From contig NZ_CP048222.1 of assembly GCF_010119975.1 (NCBI RefSeq), positions 6,238,501-6,302,500 of the forward strand: a stretch of 64,000 nt of DNA, written 5' to 3'. Both the position numbers and the translations under genes were made by a program. Positions 20,216 to 29,980 of this stretch are shown piece by piece; position 1 is the stretch's first letter; each line of letters opens with the position of its first letter. The stretch comes from Rhodocytophaga rosea. Lineage in GTDB: Bacteria; Bacteroidota; Bacteroidia; Cytophagales; 172606-1. The notes beneath the pieces are model-generated. The model ran no database searches. It saw nothing but the letters and a program-made list of their open reading frames with translations, and was not told the origin of the DNA.

Positions 20216-20270
20216 CTTTACTAATCAGCTCTTTTATAAAGAACAGATTTTCAACCAACACTGGTTATTC

Positions 20271-22334
20271 ATGGCAAATCCGGAAAGCAAATTGCAGGAA
20301 AAATTAAACATGGCTATCGATGAGGTAATGGCTACACACGAAGCTGCGTTTTTGCAAAAGAGGGCGCAACGGGATTTGCTGGAAGAAGTGATGCAAACCC
20401 AGCAAGCCTTACAACTGGCGCTGGAAGCAGCCCGAATGGGAAGCTGGGAATGGGATCTGGTTACTAGTAAGATTACCTGGTCAAAAGCCCTTGAACCCCT
20501 GCATGGGTTGAAACCTGGTGAGTTTGCAACCCTGTATGGCGGAAACTTTGAGGGCTTTAAGAAGCTGGTTCATCCGCAGGATATTATAATATTACAGGAA
20601 GCTATTGCCCAGGCACTAGAAGAAAAGACGTTTTATTCGGTTGAGTTCCGGGTAATATGGCCTGATGGAAGTATACACTGGTTAAGTGGCCAGGGCAGTG
20701 CCTTGTATAATGAAGAAGGTACTCCATTGAGAATGGTGGGGATTGGAATGGATATTACGGAGCGGAAAGAGAATGAAGCCAAATTGCGCCAGAGCGAAGA
20801 GCGTTTCCAGGTTGCGATTAAAAATTCTCCCATCCTGGTATTCAATCACGACAAAAACCTGGTGTATACCTGGCTGTACAATAATCCCAGGGCAGGCCGC
20901 TCCGATGAATGGGTAGTAGGAAAAACAGATGCTGATATATTGCCTCCACATGAAGCTGAGCCTATTATGGCCATCAAGCGGCGTGTACTGGAAACTGGCG
21001 CTGGTACGCAGGCAGAGATCCAATTAACCCTGGGTGGAAAGTTAAACTATTTTGTGCTGACGGTTGAACCTTTGTATGATACACAGGGAGAGATCATGGG
21101 AATTACGGGTGCTGCTTTTAATATTACTGAGCGTAAACAATATGAAGAGCAACTCCGCAAAAGTGAAAGGCTCAAACAGGAAATTTTTGAAGGTTCCGCA
21201 GATGCGCTTTTCCTGGTAAATGCCCGTACTAATTGTATTGAAGATTATAATCAGCAGGCAGTGAATTTGTTTGGTTATAAAGACAAACAGGAGCTTATTG
21301 GGAAACAGGCACATTCTTTACATAAACAAGCTTTCACCAAAACTGAAATACGAAAAATTCTCCGGGAAATTCAGGCCAATCATTACTGGACTTCTGAGGT
21401 AGAATATGTAAGCAAAACTGGTAGGGAATTCTGGGGAAATGCGGCTATTACCCTGATTCAGGTAGATGGTTCGGCTTATTTTCTGGTACGGGTACGCGAT
21501 ATTACCGAGCGGAAAAAAGCGGAAGAAGAAATTATCCGCAGTCAGCAGGCACTCCTTATCGAGAAGCAGCGCACAGAAGAGGCATTAGCCATTATTGCTA
21601 AGGATAATGAGCGTAAGACTAAAGAACTCGAAGAAGCCCGGGCTTTACAACTGTCTATGTTGCCGCAATCTCCGCCCGAACTCAAATATCTGGATATTGC
21701 CATGTATATGAAAACCTGTGTGGAAGTAGGAGGCGATTATTATGATTATAAAGTAGATGAGGAAGGCAACCTCACAGTAATTTTAGGCGATGCCACCGGA
21801 CATGGATTAAAAGCAGGAATTGTAGTAGCTACGGTAAAGAGCTATTTCCAGACTCTGGCCAATCAGTGTACCGTAAGTGAGTTGCTGGCACGTATTTCAG
21901 AAGGTATACAAAATCTACAGATCCGGGGAATGTACATGGGCGTAACAGTAATTAAGATCAGAGAATGCCACCTCACCATTGCCTCGTCTGGTATGCCTCC
22001 CTTGTATCTATATAATAAAGTTAAAAATTCGATTGAGCAAATTACACTAAAAGGATTGTTTCTGGGGTCTACCATACCATTTCCCTACCAGTATACATAC
22101 ATACCCCTTAACCCTGGCGATACACTGCTTGCCTTGTCGGATGGACTTCCAGAATTATTTAACGCTGACCGGGAAATGCTGGGCTATGAACGTATTCAAT
22201 CCTGCTTTAAAGCAGCAGCCAATCTACCTGCCGAACAAATTATCAAATGCCTGAACCAGACCTGCGAAGAATGGGCAGCCGGCCATGACAATGAAGACGA
22301 TATGTCGGTGATTGTAATTAAGGCGAAAGAGTAA
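20271..22334 (+). CDS. PAS-domain SpoIIE-type serine phosphatase
   Basis: The 687-residue cytoplasmic protein carries three successive PAS/PAC modules at roughly residues 40-165, 175-290 and 295-415; the PAC ends MDITERKE, FNITERKQ and RDITERKK are clear. A coiled-coil linker (RTEEALAIIAKDNERKTKEL) leads to a C-terminal PP2C/SpoIIE phosphatase. Metal-binding aspartates are in VGGDYYDY, LGDATGHGLKAG, LSDGLPELF and NEDDMSVIVIK. Such proteins sense a signal through PAS and dephosphorylate a phospho-serine protein, often an anti-sigma antagonist. No such partner gene lies nearby. The catalytic motifs appear complete. Confidence 0.9.
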   Translation: MANPESKLQEKLNMAIDEVMATHEAAFLQKRAQRDLLEEVMQTQQALQLALEAARMGSWEWDLVTSKITWSKALEPLHGLKPGEFATLYGGNFEGFKKLVHPQDIIILQEAIAQALEEKTFYSVEFRVIWPDGSIHWLSGQGSALYNEEGTPLRMVGIGMDITERKENEAKLRQSEERFQVAIKNSPILVFNHDKNLVYTWLYNNPRAGRSDEWVVGKTDADILPPHEAEPIMAIKRRVLETGAGTQAEIQLTLGGKLNYFVLTVEPLYDTQGEIMGITGAAFNITERKQYEEQLRKSERLKQEIFEGSADALFLVNARTNCIEDYNQQAVNLFGYKDKQELIGKQAHSLHKQAFTKTEIRKILREIQANHYWTSEVEYVSKTGREFWGNAAITLIQVDGSAYFLVRVRDITERKKAEEEIIRSQQALLIEKQRTEEALAIIAKDNERKTKELEEARALQLSMLPQSPPELKYLDIAMYMKTCVEVGGDYYDYKVDEEGNLTVILGDATGHGLKAGIVVATVKSYFQTLANQCTVSELLARISEGIQNLQIRGMYMGVTVIKIRECHLTIASSGMPPLYLYNKVKNSIEQITLKGLFLGSTIPFPYQYTYIPLNPGDTLLALSDGLPELFNADREMLGYERIQSCFKAAANLPAEQIIKCLNQTCEEWAAGHDNEDDMSVIVIKAKE

Positions 22335-22393
22335 AGTCTGTGGTTATTTGTCTTTAGTATTTCGTTAAAATCCATGAATTGATTTTAACGAAA
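22335..22393 (+). repeat. Dispersed post-stop repeat followed by a hairpin
   Basis: The stretch 22335-22357 directly after the stop codon matches 51131-51153 at 20 of 23 bases. It is followed by a perfect 13-bp hairpin (22360-22372 with 22381-22393, TTTCGTTAAAATC arms, eight-base loop), which probably serves as a terminator for the convergent genes. The second copy is also followed by a large perfect hairpin. Confidence 0.55.
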
Positions 22394-22451
22394 GTCTTAG
22401 CTTGTAGCCTCAATGACTAACCAAACACAATTCTCAGCAGATGCTGTGTTA

Positions 22452-23039
22452 TTACGATTGGCGGTGCAGTTGCCGATTTTGTGTGGTGATAGATGGTATT
22501 TTCACCTTTTGTTCTATTTTCTCTAATGTACGCTTGTTTCTCCCAAAGGAAAATGGGAAACGCCCTTTAATGCCGGCAGCTAATCGTATGTTCACTAAAA
22601 CTTCTCTTTCTCTGAAGAGGATAATAATTTCTTGGCCTGTTATAAATACCTTTGGATAACCTGCTACAGCATAATCCTGATTGTTTTTCAATGAAATCCA
22701 TCCCTGTTGCTCTATTAAATCGTTAATGCACTGCCTGCTTTCCTTTTTGGATAAATTGGTTTTGATAGATATAAACCTTTTATTCAAATATATTTTAACT
22801 ATAGTATATAAGGTTATTAGGATAGAGAGGATGAATAGAGCAAAGAAAATTACTTCTTTTGTATGGTTTATACTTGAGTTGGACCAATAAGTATTTGCTT
22901 TCGCACCAATAATAAAGGTTGCTCCTATTGGAAGCATCAAAAAGGTATGATCAGTAATCCAATTGCCCCAGCTCTCAATCAGGCGGCCTTTTGTTTTAGT
23001 CTCCTTAAAGTTGATTCCTATCAAATCTATTCCTGTCAT
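22452..23039 (-). CDS. Hypothetical protein with two membrane segments
   Basis: The 195-residue protein has two hydrophobic stretches (FLMLPIGATFIIGAKA and VIFFALFILSILITLYTIV), followed by a soluble C-terminal part of about 110 residues rich in short strands (YAVAGYPKVFITGQEIIILF). No family was recognised. It lies 30 bases after the LutA-like gene on the same strand and could be the last gene of that operon. Support comes from coherent protein features and the operon-like position rather than homology. Confidence 0.65.
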   Translation of the reverse strand: MTGIDLIGINFKETKTKGRLIESWGNWITDHTFLMLPIGATFIIGAKANTYWSNSSINHTKEVIFFALFILSILITLYTIVKIYLNKRFISIKTNLSKKESRQCINDLIEQQGWISLKNNQDYAVAGYPKVFITGQEIIILFREREVLVNIRLAAGIKGRFPFSFGRNKRTLEKIEQKVKIPSITTQNRQLHRQS

Positions 23040-23069
23040 ATCTTTATACCATCTAGCACCCGGATAACA

Positions 23070-23810
23070 CTACCACCCACTTGCCAACACATCGGCAATA
23101 TGCATTACTTTAATGGACATCTTGTTTTTGTTAATATAGCCATTCAGGTGCATCAGGCAGGAATAATCGGTGGAAATGATGTAATCAGCTTTGGTTTCGA
23201 TGGCATGTAATACTTTCTGTTCGGCCATTCCCACGGAAATAGACTCAAATTTTACAGCAAACGTGCCCCCAAAACCACAGCAGGTTTCATTGTCAATCAT
23301 TTCCCTTAGTTCCAATCCTTCTACGCCAGCTAGCAATCGCCTGGGACCTTCTTTAATCTGACATTCGCGTAAGGCACTGCAGGAATCATGGTAAGTAGCA
23401 ATTCCCGGAAGTCTGGCTCCTTCAATATATTCAATGCCTAATACATCGGTGAGAAATTCAGTAAACTCGTAGGTGTTTTTCTGTACCCGCAGGCAATCGT
23501 TAAAATGTGGTGAATTTTTGTTGAACAGATCTTCATAGGCATTTCTTACCATACCTACACAGGAAGCAGAGGGACTTACGGTATACCGGTCGGCATGCGG
23601 AAAATCTTTTAGGAATTTTTTGGCTACTTCGGCCGATTCTTCAAAGTACCCTGCATTGAAAGCTGGTTGGCCGCAGCAGGTTTGTTCGGGATTGTAATTG
23701 ACAATGCACCCTACTTTTTCCAGCACTTTTACCATATTGAACCCAGTTTCGGGTGCCAGCTGGTCTACAAAACAAGGAATAAATATATCAACAATAAGCG
23801 GTTTTTGCAT
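23070..23810 (-). CDS. lutA: LutA-like (Fe-S)-binding cysteine-rich-domain protein
   Basis: The 246-residue protein contains two CCG (cysteine-rich) domains, as in LutA/YkgE and heterodisulfide reductase subunit B. The first shows FIPCFVDQLAP and EQTCCGQPAFNAG. The second shows YHDSCSALRE and NETCCGFGGTFAVK. These cysteines normally hold a 4Fe-4S cluster. LutA works with LutB and LutC in oxidation of L-lactate to pyruvate, but neither partner is nearby. It begins 17 bases after the HMG-CoA-lyase-like gene, so it is probably in that operon. A role in lactate or another 2-hydroxy acid oxidation is plausible but not proven. Confidence 0.85.
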   Translation of the reverse strand: MQKPLIVDIFIPCFVDQLAPETGFNMVKVLEKVGCIVNYNPEQTCCGQPAFNAGYFEESAEVAKKFLKDFPHADRYTVSPSASCVGMVRNAYEDLFNKNSPHFNDCLRVQKNTYEFTEFLTDVLGIEYIEGARLPGIATYHDSCSALRECQIKEGPRRLLAGVEGLELREMIDNETCCGFGGTFAVKFESISVGMAEQKVLHAIETKADYIISTDYSCLMHLNGYINKNKMSIKVMHIADVLASGW

Positions 23811-23827
23811 GGAAACAAAAGCATGAA

Positions 23828-24685
23828 TTACACAGAAAACACTTGACTGGCATACTGGTATGCCTCACCAAATATAGCTTTATCCAGATGTAAATCTATG
23901 TGCTGTTGCTCAAAAAAGTCAATCATTTTTTCGGTAGCCATATTTCCGGTAAGTTCGTCGGCCGCCATCGGGCATCCGCCAAATCCTCTGATCGCACCAT
24001 CAAACCGGCGGCAACCAGCATTGAACGCCGCCTGAAGTTTTTCGGAAATAGTATCTGGTGTAGAATGCAAATGTGCGCCAAACTCTACCTTTGGAAATGC
24101 CAGTAAAAGAGTAGTAAATAGCGCTTCAATTGTTTCTGGAGTAGCACAACCGATGGTATCAGAAGGAGCAATGATTGAGATTCCCAGGTTAATTAATTTC
24201 TCTGTTAGTTCTCCGGCAATGACTGGGTTATAAATATCGCCATAGGGATTGCCAAAGCCCATCGACAAATATACAACAAGCTGTTTACTATGCTTCAAAC
24301 ACAGGTTTTGAATGAGTGCGACTTCTTCCAGTGCCTGCGAAATAGATTTGTTGGTATTCCGCTGTTGAAAGGTTTCAGATAAAGAAAGTGGAAATCCAAG
24401 ATAGGTAATTTCTTCAAAAATAGTGGCCTGTTCTGCACCACGCAGATTAGCTATAATAGCCAGTAATTTACTTTTGGCACCCGATAAATCCAGCTTTGTA
24501 AGTACTTCTGCGGTATCCCGCATTTGTGGAACGGCTTTCGAGGAGACGAAACTTCCAAAGTCAATCGTATCAAAACCTACCCGGAGCAATGTATTGATAT
24601 AGGCCGCTTTTATCGTAGTATCAATAAACCCATGCAGCCCCTGCATAGCATCTCTCGGACATTCGATAAGTTTAATCGTTTGCAA
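23828..24685 (-). CDS. mvaB: Hydroxymethylglutaryl-CoA lyase
   Basis: The 285-residue protein is a TIM-barrel HMGL-like enzyme. It opens with IKLIECPRDAMQGLHGFI (family consensus EVGPRDGLQ), has PSDTIGCATPE and the metal-binding AHLHSTPDT (HxH). It keeps the cysteine loop GFGGCPMAADELTGNMATE, typical of HMG-CoA lyases rather than isopropylmalate synthases. The reaction cleaves HMG-CoA to acetoacetate and acetyl-CoA, the last step of leucine degradation. The scoAB CoA-transferase genes 8-10 kb away could activate the acetoacetate. It is followed closely by the LutA-like gene. Family assignment is firm; strict substrate is inferred. Confidence 0.85.
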   Translation of the reverse strand: MQTIKLIECPRDAMQGLHGFIDTTIKAAYINTLLRVGFDTIDFGSFVSSKAVPQMRDTAEVLTKLDLSGAKSKLLAIIANLRGAEQATIFEEITYLGFPLSLSETFQQRNTNKSISQALEEVALIQNLCLKHSKQLVVYLSMGFGNPYGDIYNPVIAGELTEKLINLGISIIAPSDTIGCATPETIEALFTTLLLAFPKVEFGAHLHSTPDTISEKLQAAFNAGCRRFDGAIRGFGGCPMAADELTGNMATEKMIDFFEQQHIDLHLDKAIFGEAYQYASQVFSV

Positions 24686-24686
24686 A

Positions 24687-24774
24687 ATAGTTAGATGGTT
24701 ATAGTGTCGAATTGTTGAATAGCTGGATGATTCAAGACTTCCTCAGCAATTAAACCATCCAGCCATTTAACTAT
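24687..24774. repeat. Nested inverted repeats between metF and mvaB
   Basis: An outer imperfect pair (AATAGTTAGATGG near 24687 with CCATTTAACTATT near 24762) encloses an inner pair (GCTGGATG near 24721 with CATCCAGC near 24750). The structure fills the gap between two minus-strand genes and could weaken read-through or serve as a processing site. Confidence 0.4.
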
Positions 24775-25733
24775 TAAAACAAGGCTGAGGCTATTTTCTT
24801 TACCGTGTCGGATTTGCCCATGGAATAATAATGCAGCACTGGCACACCAAATTTCATGAGTTCTTTGGATTGCTGAATGCACCATTCTATACCTACTTGC
24901 TTGGCTTCTGCGTCTGTTTTACAGTTTTCAACAGCTTCGGCCAATGCATCCGGAATATCGATATGGAAAATACGGGGCAGTACGGTTATCTGCTTTTTAG
25001 TAGTAATCGGCTTTAAACCCGGAATGATCGGGATGGTAATGCCTTCTTCCCGGCATTTATTTACCCAGTCACAGTATTTTTCATTATCGAAAAACATCTG
25101 GGTTACTACATAATCGGCTCCCAGTTCCTGTTTCTTTTTCAGGTACTTAATATCAGTACGTAAGTTGGGCGCTTCAAAATGTTTTTCCGGATACCCTGCT
25201 ACGCCAATACAAAACTCAGTGGCAATAGGCGTTTTCATTTCTTCATCCAGATACATTCCTTTATTCATGTTGCATACCTGCTTGAGCAGATCTGTTGCAT
25301 AATGATGTCCATCCGGCTCGGGGCTAAAAGTAGGCTCCGTTTTAATAGGATCACCCCGGAGTACCAGTACATTCTCAATTCCTAAAAAGCTTAAATCAAT
25401 TAAGGCATTTTCTGTTTCTTCCTTGGTAAAACCACCACAGATAATGTGTGGGACAGCATCTACATGGAAACGATTCATAATAGCTGCACAAATCCCCACT
25501 GTTCCAGGACGTTTACGGGTAGAAATTTTTTCCAGTAGCCCATTTTCCCGTTTTTTATAGATGTATTCTTCCCGGTGATAGGTTACATCAATGAACGGAG
25601 GTTTAAATTCCATTAAAGGCTCAATCGCCTCAAATAAGCTGTGGATACTTTCGCCTTTTAAAGGAGGCAGGATTTCAAAAGAGAAAAGTGTTTTGTTCTG
25701 TGCGTCTTTAATGACTTGGGTTACTTTGGTCAT
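24774..25733 (-). CDS. metF: 5,10-methylenetetrahydrofolate reductase
   Basis: The 319-residue TIM-barrel flavoprotein reduces 5,10-methylene-THF to 5-methyl-THF, the methyl donor for MetH. Conserved segments include LFSFEILPPLKGE near the start, PPFIDVTYH, NVLVLRGDP, the ATEFCIGVAGYPEKH block and GADYVVTQMFFDN, matching the family. The gene lies 56 bases after metH on the same strand, so both are probably controlled by the SAM-I riboswitch upstream of metH. Length is slightly above the usual ~300 residues. Confidence 0.95.
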   Translation of the reverse strand: MTKVTQVIKDAQNKTLFSFEILPPLKGESIHSLFEAIEPLMEFKPPFIDVTYHREEYIYKKRENGLLEKISTRKRPGTVGICAAIMNRFHVDAVPHIICGGFTKEETENALIDLSFLGIENVLVLRGDPIKTEPTFSPEPDGHHYATDLLKQVCNMNKGMYLDEEMKTPIATEFCIGVAGYPEKHFEAPNLRTDIKYLKKKQELGADYVVTQMFFDNEKYCDWVNKCREEGITIPIIPGLKPITTKKQITVLPRIFHIDIPDALAEAVENCKTDAEAKQVGIEWCIQQSKELMKFGVPVLHYYSMGKSDTVKKIASALF

Positions 25734-25789
25734 TTCTGTTTTAGAAAACTTCTTTAGATGAATTGATATTTTAAAGTAGATTATACTAT

Positions 25790-28700
25790 TTAGTCATAAT
25801 TCAGATTAGGAGCCAGCCATCTTTCGGCATCTTCCACAGACATCCCTTTGCGCCTGGCATATTCTTCTACCTGGTCTTTAGCAATTTTGCCCAATCCGAA
25901 ATATTTAGATTCCGGATGTGAAAAATACCATCCACTCACAGAAGAAGCCGGATACATCGCAAAACTTTCAGTGAGTTTTATATCAACCTGGTTTTCAGCA
26001 TCCAATAGATCGAATAAGATACGTTTTTCGGTATGATCCGGGCAGGCTGGATAACCGGGGGCCGGACGAATGCCCTGGTATTTTTCCTCAATCAGGTCTT
26101 CGTTGCTCAAACTTTCCTTACGGTCGTAGCCCCAGAATTCTTTTCTTACCCTTGCATGCATGAGTTCAGCAAAAGCTTCAGCTAACCTATCTGCAATGGC
26201 TTTGATCATGATGCTGTTGTAATCGTCATGGTCTTTTTCAAATCGCTCAATCAGCTTTTCTATGCCAATACCAGCTGTTACCGCAAAAGCGCCAATATAG
26301 TCGGCTTTGCCTGTTTCGATAGGTGCTACAAAGTCAGATAGGGAAATATTGGGAAGATTAGCCCCTTTTTGCCCTTGCTGACGCAGGAAATGAATTTTAT
26401 TGCCTATTTCAAACTTAGCATGTTTTGTAATTTCCGGCGCATATTTCGCCGCTGAACCATTCATCGCTTTTAATTGATAATTGAGAGAGGTATGGCTTCC
26501 ATGTTTGTCGCAGGCAACTTCTACTTCTTTCTCTTCAAAATCATACAAAATAACATCATCATCTACAGCATTAGCCGGATAAAAACCAATTACCGCTTTG
26601 GCTGTAAGTAATTTCTTTTCAATTACTTCCTGCAAAAGCGCATTTGCATCCTCAAACAGCTTTTTGGCTTCAACTCCTACCGTTGGGTTATCGAAAATTT
26701 TGGGATATTTGCCCTGCAACTGCCAGGTCTGGAAGAAAGGAGTCCAGTCTATATACCTGGCGATTTCGGCCAGGTCATAGTCATGAAAATACTTATTACC
26801 TAAAAAAGCAGGCTTGGTAATTTTAGTAGATTCCCAGTCAATTTTTGTCCGGTTCTCCCTGGCTTTTTCAATCGGAATATAATTTTTATCCTTCTGGCGG
26901 GAGGCATGGTCCAGACGTAGTTTTTCATATTCTGCTTTAATTTCAGCCGAAAACTCGCCGATAGATTTCATATTCGCTAGTTTGCCGGCTACCGGTACGC
27001 TCCGGCTGGCATCCAGTACGTGAACTACTGCCCCAGAGTAATTAGGCGCAATTTTTACGGCGGTATGAATCCGGGAAGTAGTGGCTCCGCCAATGAGCAA
27101 CGGTATCTTAAAACCCTGGCGTTCCATTTCTTTGGCTACATGCACCATTTCATCCAGAGAAGGTGTAATTAATCCGCTCAGACCAATAATATCTACATTG
27201 TGTTCTCTGGCCGTTTGCAGGATTTTTTCGGCAGGCACCATCACACCCAGATCAATTACTTCATAATTGTTGCAGCCCAGTACGACGCCTACAATGTTTT
27301 TTCCAATATCATGTACATCCCCTTTTACAGTAGCCATCAGAATTTTGCCGGCTGTATCGCCTTTGCTATCTGATTTTTCATTGGGGTTGGCTGCTGCATA
27401 CCTCACTTTCTCAGCTTCGATATAAGGCAATAAGTAGGCTACGGCTTTTTTCATCACCCGGGCGCTTTTTACGACCTGTGGCAGAAACATTTTTCCTTCG
27501 CCAAACAGATCACCCACTACGTTCATACCATCCATTAAGGGGCCTTCAATCACCTGCAAAGGTTTGTCATATTGCTGACGGGCTTCTTCTATGTCCTGAT
27601 CAATGTAGTCTACTACTCCTTTTACAAGAGAGTGTGTTAATCGCTGCTGTACGGTTCCTTGCCGCCAGCTTTCGTCTTTTATCTGCTCTTTACCTTTGGA
27701 TTTGATGCTTTCTGCAAAATTTACCAGTCTCTCCGTACTATCCGCACGGCGGTTCCACAATACATCTTCTACCAGTTCTAATAGGTCTTTGGGAATATCC
27801 TCATACACCGCAATCATCCCGGCGTTGACAATCCCCATATCCATACCTGCTTTAATAGCCCGGTAGAGGAAAGCAGAGTGCATGGCCTCCCGGACTACAT
27901 CATTGCCCCGGAAACTAAAGGAAATATTGCTTACTCCACCGCTTACTTTCGCATAAGGCAGGTTTTTCTTGATCCACTCGGTCGCTTTTATAAAATCAAC
28001 GGCATAGTTATTATGCTCTTCAATACCGGTAGCTACCGTGAGAATATTGGGGTCGAAAATGATGTCTTCGGGCGGGAAGTTGAGTTCTTTGGTCAGAATA
28101 GTATACGCACGTTCGCAAATTTCTATTCTACGCTCATAGGAATCAGCCTGGCCTTGTTCATCGAAGGCCATAATAACCGCAGCAGCTCCATAGCGTTTTA
28201 CTTTAGTGGCATATTCTTTAAATTTCTCTTCTCCTTCTTTGAGAGAAATAGAATTGACAATGGCTTTCCCCTGTACACATTTTAAGCCTGCTTCAATTAC
28301 CGACCATTTGGAAGAGTCGATCATGATAGGCAGTTTGGCAATATCCGGCTCAGAAGCGATCAGGTTGAGGAAAGTGACCATAGCGGCTTCAGAATCGAGC
28401 ATGCCTTCATCCATATTTACGTCGATCACCTGTGCACCGCCTTCTACCTGATTGCGGGCTACAGACAGAGCGGCTTCAAAATCTCCGGCTTTAATCAGAC
28501 GGGCAAACGCTTTTGAACCAGTTACATTGGTACGTTCACCGATATTGACAAAGTTGGCTCCGGGAAATATCTTTAATGGTTCCAGTCCGCTGAATTTGGG
28601 TAAGTGGTCATCTGTAGGAACCTGGCGTGGAGGATATTTAGCAGCTACATCAGCAATAGCCTTGATATGATCGGGTGTGGTGCCACAACAACCACCAATT

Positions 28701-29602
28701 ACATTGATAAAGTTGTGTTGTAAAAAGTCTTCAATCACAGTGGCCATGTGTTCTGGTGATTCATCGTATTCACCAAACTCATTCGGTAATCCGGCATTGG
28801 GGTGGGCTGAAGTGAAGAAAGGCGCTTTGTTGGCTAATTCTTCCACATAAGGGCGAAGCAAATCTGCACCCAGGGCACAATTGAAGCCCACGCTCATGAG
28901 CGGAATATGCGAAACGGAATATAAAAATGCCTCTAGGGTTTGTCCGGAAAGGGTACGTCCGCTGGCATCGGTAATGGTGCCGGATACCATTACCGGAATC
29001 CGTTTTCCTATTGCATCAAAATACTGCTCAATGGCAAATAAAGCGGCTTTGGCATTTAATGTGTCAAAAATAGTTTCAACCAGCAGTAAATCTGCGCCAC
29101 CATCCATCAGGCCTTTTACCTGCTCAGTATAGGCGGTAACCAGTTCGTCGAAGGAAACAGCCCGGTAGCCAGGGTTATTTACATCCGGCGAAAGAGAAGC
29201 CGTACGGTTTGTTGGGCCAATAGAACCAGCCACAAAACGGGGTTTATCCGGATTGGCTTTGGTAAATTCCTGGGCGACTTCCTTTGCAATTCTGGCTGAC
29301 TCATAATTCAACTCATATACCAGATGCTCCATATGATAATCGGCCATGGCAATAGAAGTGCCGCTGAAAGTATTGGTTTCGGCAATATCGGCTCCGGCTT
29401 CAAAGTACTGACGGTGAATTTGCCTGATAATCTGCGGCTGGGTTAAAGAAAGCAGATCATTATTGCCCTTCAGATCATGAGGGAAATCTTTAAAACGTGC
29501 GCCCCGGTAATCAGCTTCTTCCAGCTTGTAGCGTTGAATCATGGTTCCCATGGCTCCATCGAGCACCAGGATACGTTTGTTGAGCAGTTCTGTAATATTC
29601 AT
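25790..29602 (-). CDS. metH: Cobalamin-dependent methionine synthase
   Basis: The 1270-residue protein has all four MetH modules. The homocysteine-binding domain (residues ~1-330) has the zinc cysteines in VGFNCALG and [11 protein letters not shown]. The pterin-binding domain follows ([20 protein letters not shown] onward). The B12 domain has [15 protein letters not shown], with the cobalt-ligand histidine, and LSGLITPSL. The C-terminal reactivation domain has the SAM-binding [15 protein letters not shown]. It transfers the methyl of 5-methyl-THF to homocysteine. The upstream SAM-I riboswitch indicates repression when SAM is abundant, and metF follows in the same operon. Confidence 0.97.
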   Translation of the reverse strand: MNITELLNKRILVLDGAMGTMIQRYKLEEADYRGARFKDFPHDLKGNNDLLSLTQPQIIRQIHRQYFEAGADIAETNTFSGTSIAMADYHMEHLVYELNYESARIAKEVAQEFTKANPDKPRFVAGSIGPTNRTASLSPDVNNPGYRAVSFDELVTAYTEQVKGLMDGGADLLLVETIFDTLNAKAALFAIEQYFDAIGKRIPVMVSGTITDASGRTLSGQTLEAFLYSVSHIPLMSVGFNCALGADLLRPYVEELANKAPFFTSAHPNAGLPNEFGEYDESPEHMATVIEDFLQHNFINVIGGCCGTTPDHIKAIADVAAKYPPRQVPTDDHLPKFSGLEPLKIFPGANFVNIGERTNVTGSKAFARLIKAGDFEAALSVARNQVEGGAQVIDVNMDEGMLDSEAAMVTFLNLIASEPDIAKLPIMIDSSKWSVIEAGLKCVQGKAIVNSISLKEGEEKFKEYATKVKRYGAAAVIMAFDEQGQADSYERRIEICERAYTILTKELNFPPEDIIFDPNILTVATGIEEHNNYAVDFIKATEWIKKNLPYAKVSGGVSNISFSFRGNDVVREAMHSAFLYRAIKAGMDMGIVNAGMIAVYEDIPKDLLELVEDVLWNRRADSTERLVNFAESIKSKGKEQIKDESWRQGTVQQRLTHSLVKGVVDYIDQDIEEARQQYDKPLQVIEGPLMDGMNVVGDLFGEGKMFLPQVVKSARVMKKAVAYLLPYIEAEKVRYAAANPNEKSDSKGDTAGKILMATVKGDVHDIGKNIVGVVLGCNNYEVIDLGVMVPAEKILQTAREHNVDIIGLSGLITPSLDEMVHVAKEMERQGFKIPLLIGGATTSRIHTAVKIAPNYSGAVVHVLDASRSVPVAGKLANMKSIGEFSAEIKAEYEKLRLDHASRQKDKNYIPIEKARENRTKIDWESTKITKPAFLGNKYFHDYDLAEIARYIDWTPFFQTWQLQGKYPKIFDNPTVGVEAKKLFEDANALLQEVIEKKLLTAKAVIGFYPANAVDDDVILYDFEEKEVEVACDKHGSHTSLNYQLKAMNGSAAKYAPEITKHAKFEIGNKIHFLRQQGQKGANLPNISLSDFVAPIETGKADYIGAFAVTAGIGIEKLIERFEKDHDDYNSIMIKAIADRLAEAFAELMHARVRKEFWGYDRKESLSNEDLIEEKYQGIRPAPGYPACPDHTEKRILFDLLDAENQVDIKLTESFAMYPASSVSGWYFSHPESKYFGLGKIAKDQVEEYARRKGMSVEDAERWLAPNLNYD

Positions 29603-29723
29603 CTAACCTATATATTTTCTTTGTGAACACATGTACAAACAAACGGCCGTAGCCATAGGGCTTGCACACAGTATCATTACAGAGCTTATTCAGTAAGGGG
29701 GAGGGCTATAGGGTAGCATCTTC

Positions 29724-29889
29724 CTTATCTTCCTTAAGAGTTATGGCTCTTAAGTGGAAAGTAGCACCGTAATTCAATGATAAATTGATAATGAGAATGA
29801 ATATTTTATTATCTTTTTTCTTTCTTCATTGTCACTGAAAAGGTTGCTAAGACATCATCGGGTCCATTCCCTCCGTCTTTCTGGATAAG
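29724..29889 (-). ncRNA. SAM-I riboswitch upstream of metH
   Basis: On the minus strand the RNA begins CTTATCCAG and ends with GATAAG, which pair as P1. P2 is AAGAC paired with GTCTT, enclosing the hallmark GGAGGGA and GGACCCGATGA, which carry the kink-turn and pseudoknot loop. AGCAACC then leads into a long AT-rich P3 closed by GGTGCTACTTTCC. P4 is a strong hairpin, CTTAAGAG with CTCTTAAG. These are the conserved core elements of the S-box class in the right order. It lies about 120 bases before the metH start and should reduce metH-metF expression when SAM binds. The expression platform is not obvious; no strong terminator follows. Confidence 0.92.
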
Positions 29890-29980
29890 TTGTATTGAAA
29901 TTGATGTAAAAATAAACAAACAATTATTAATAAAAAAATAATAATTGTATTGGCATAGTTTACTTAAATTTTATCCTTAA

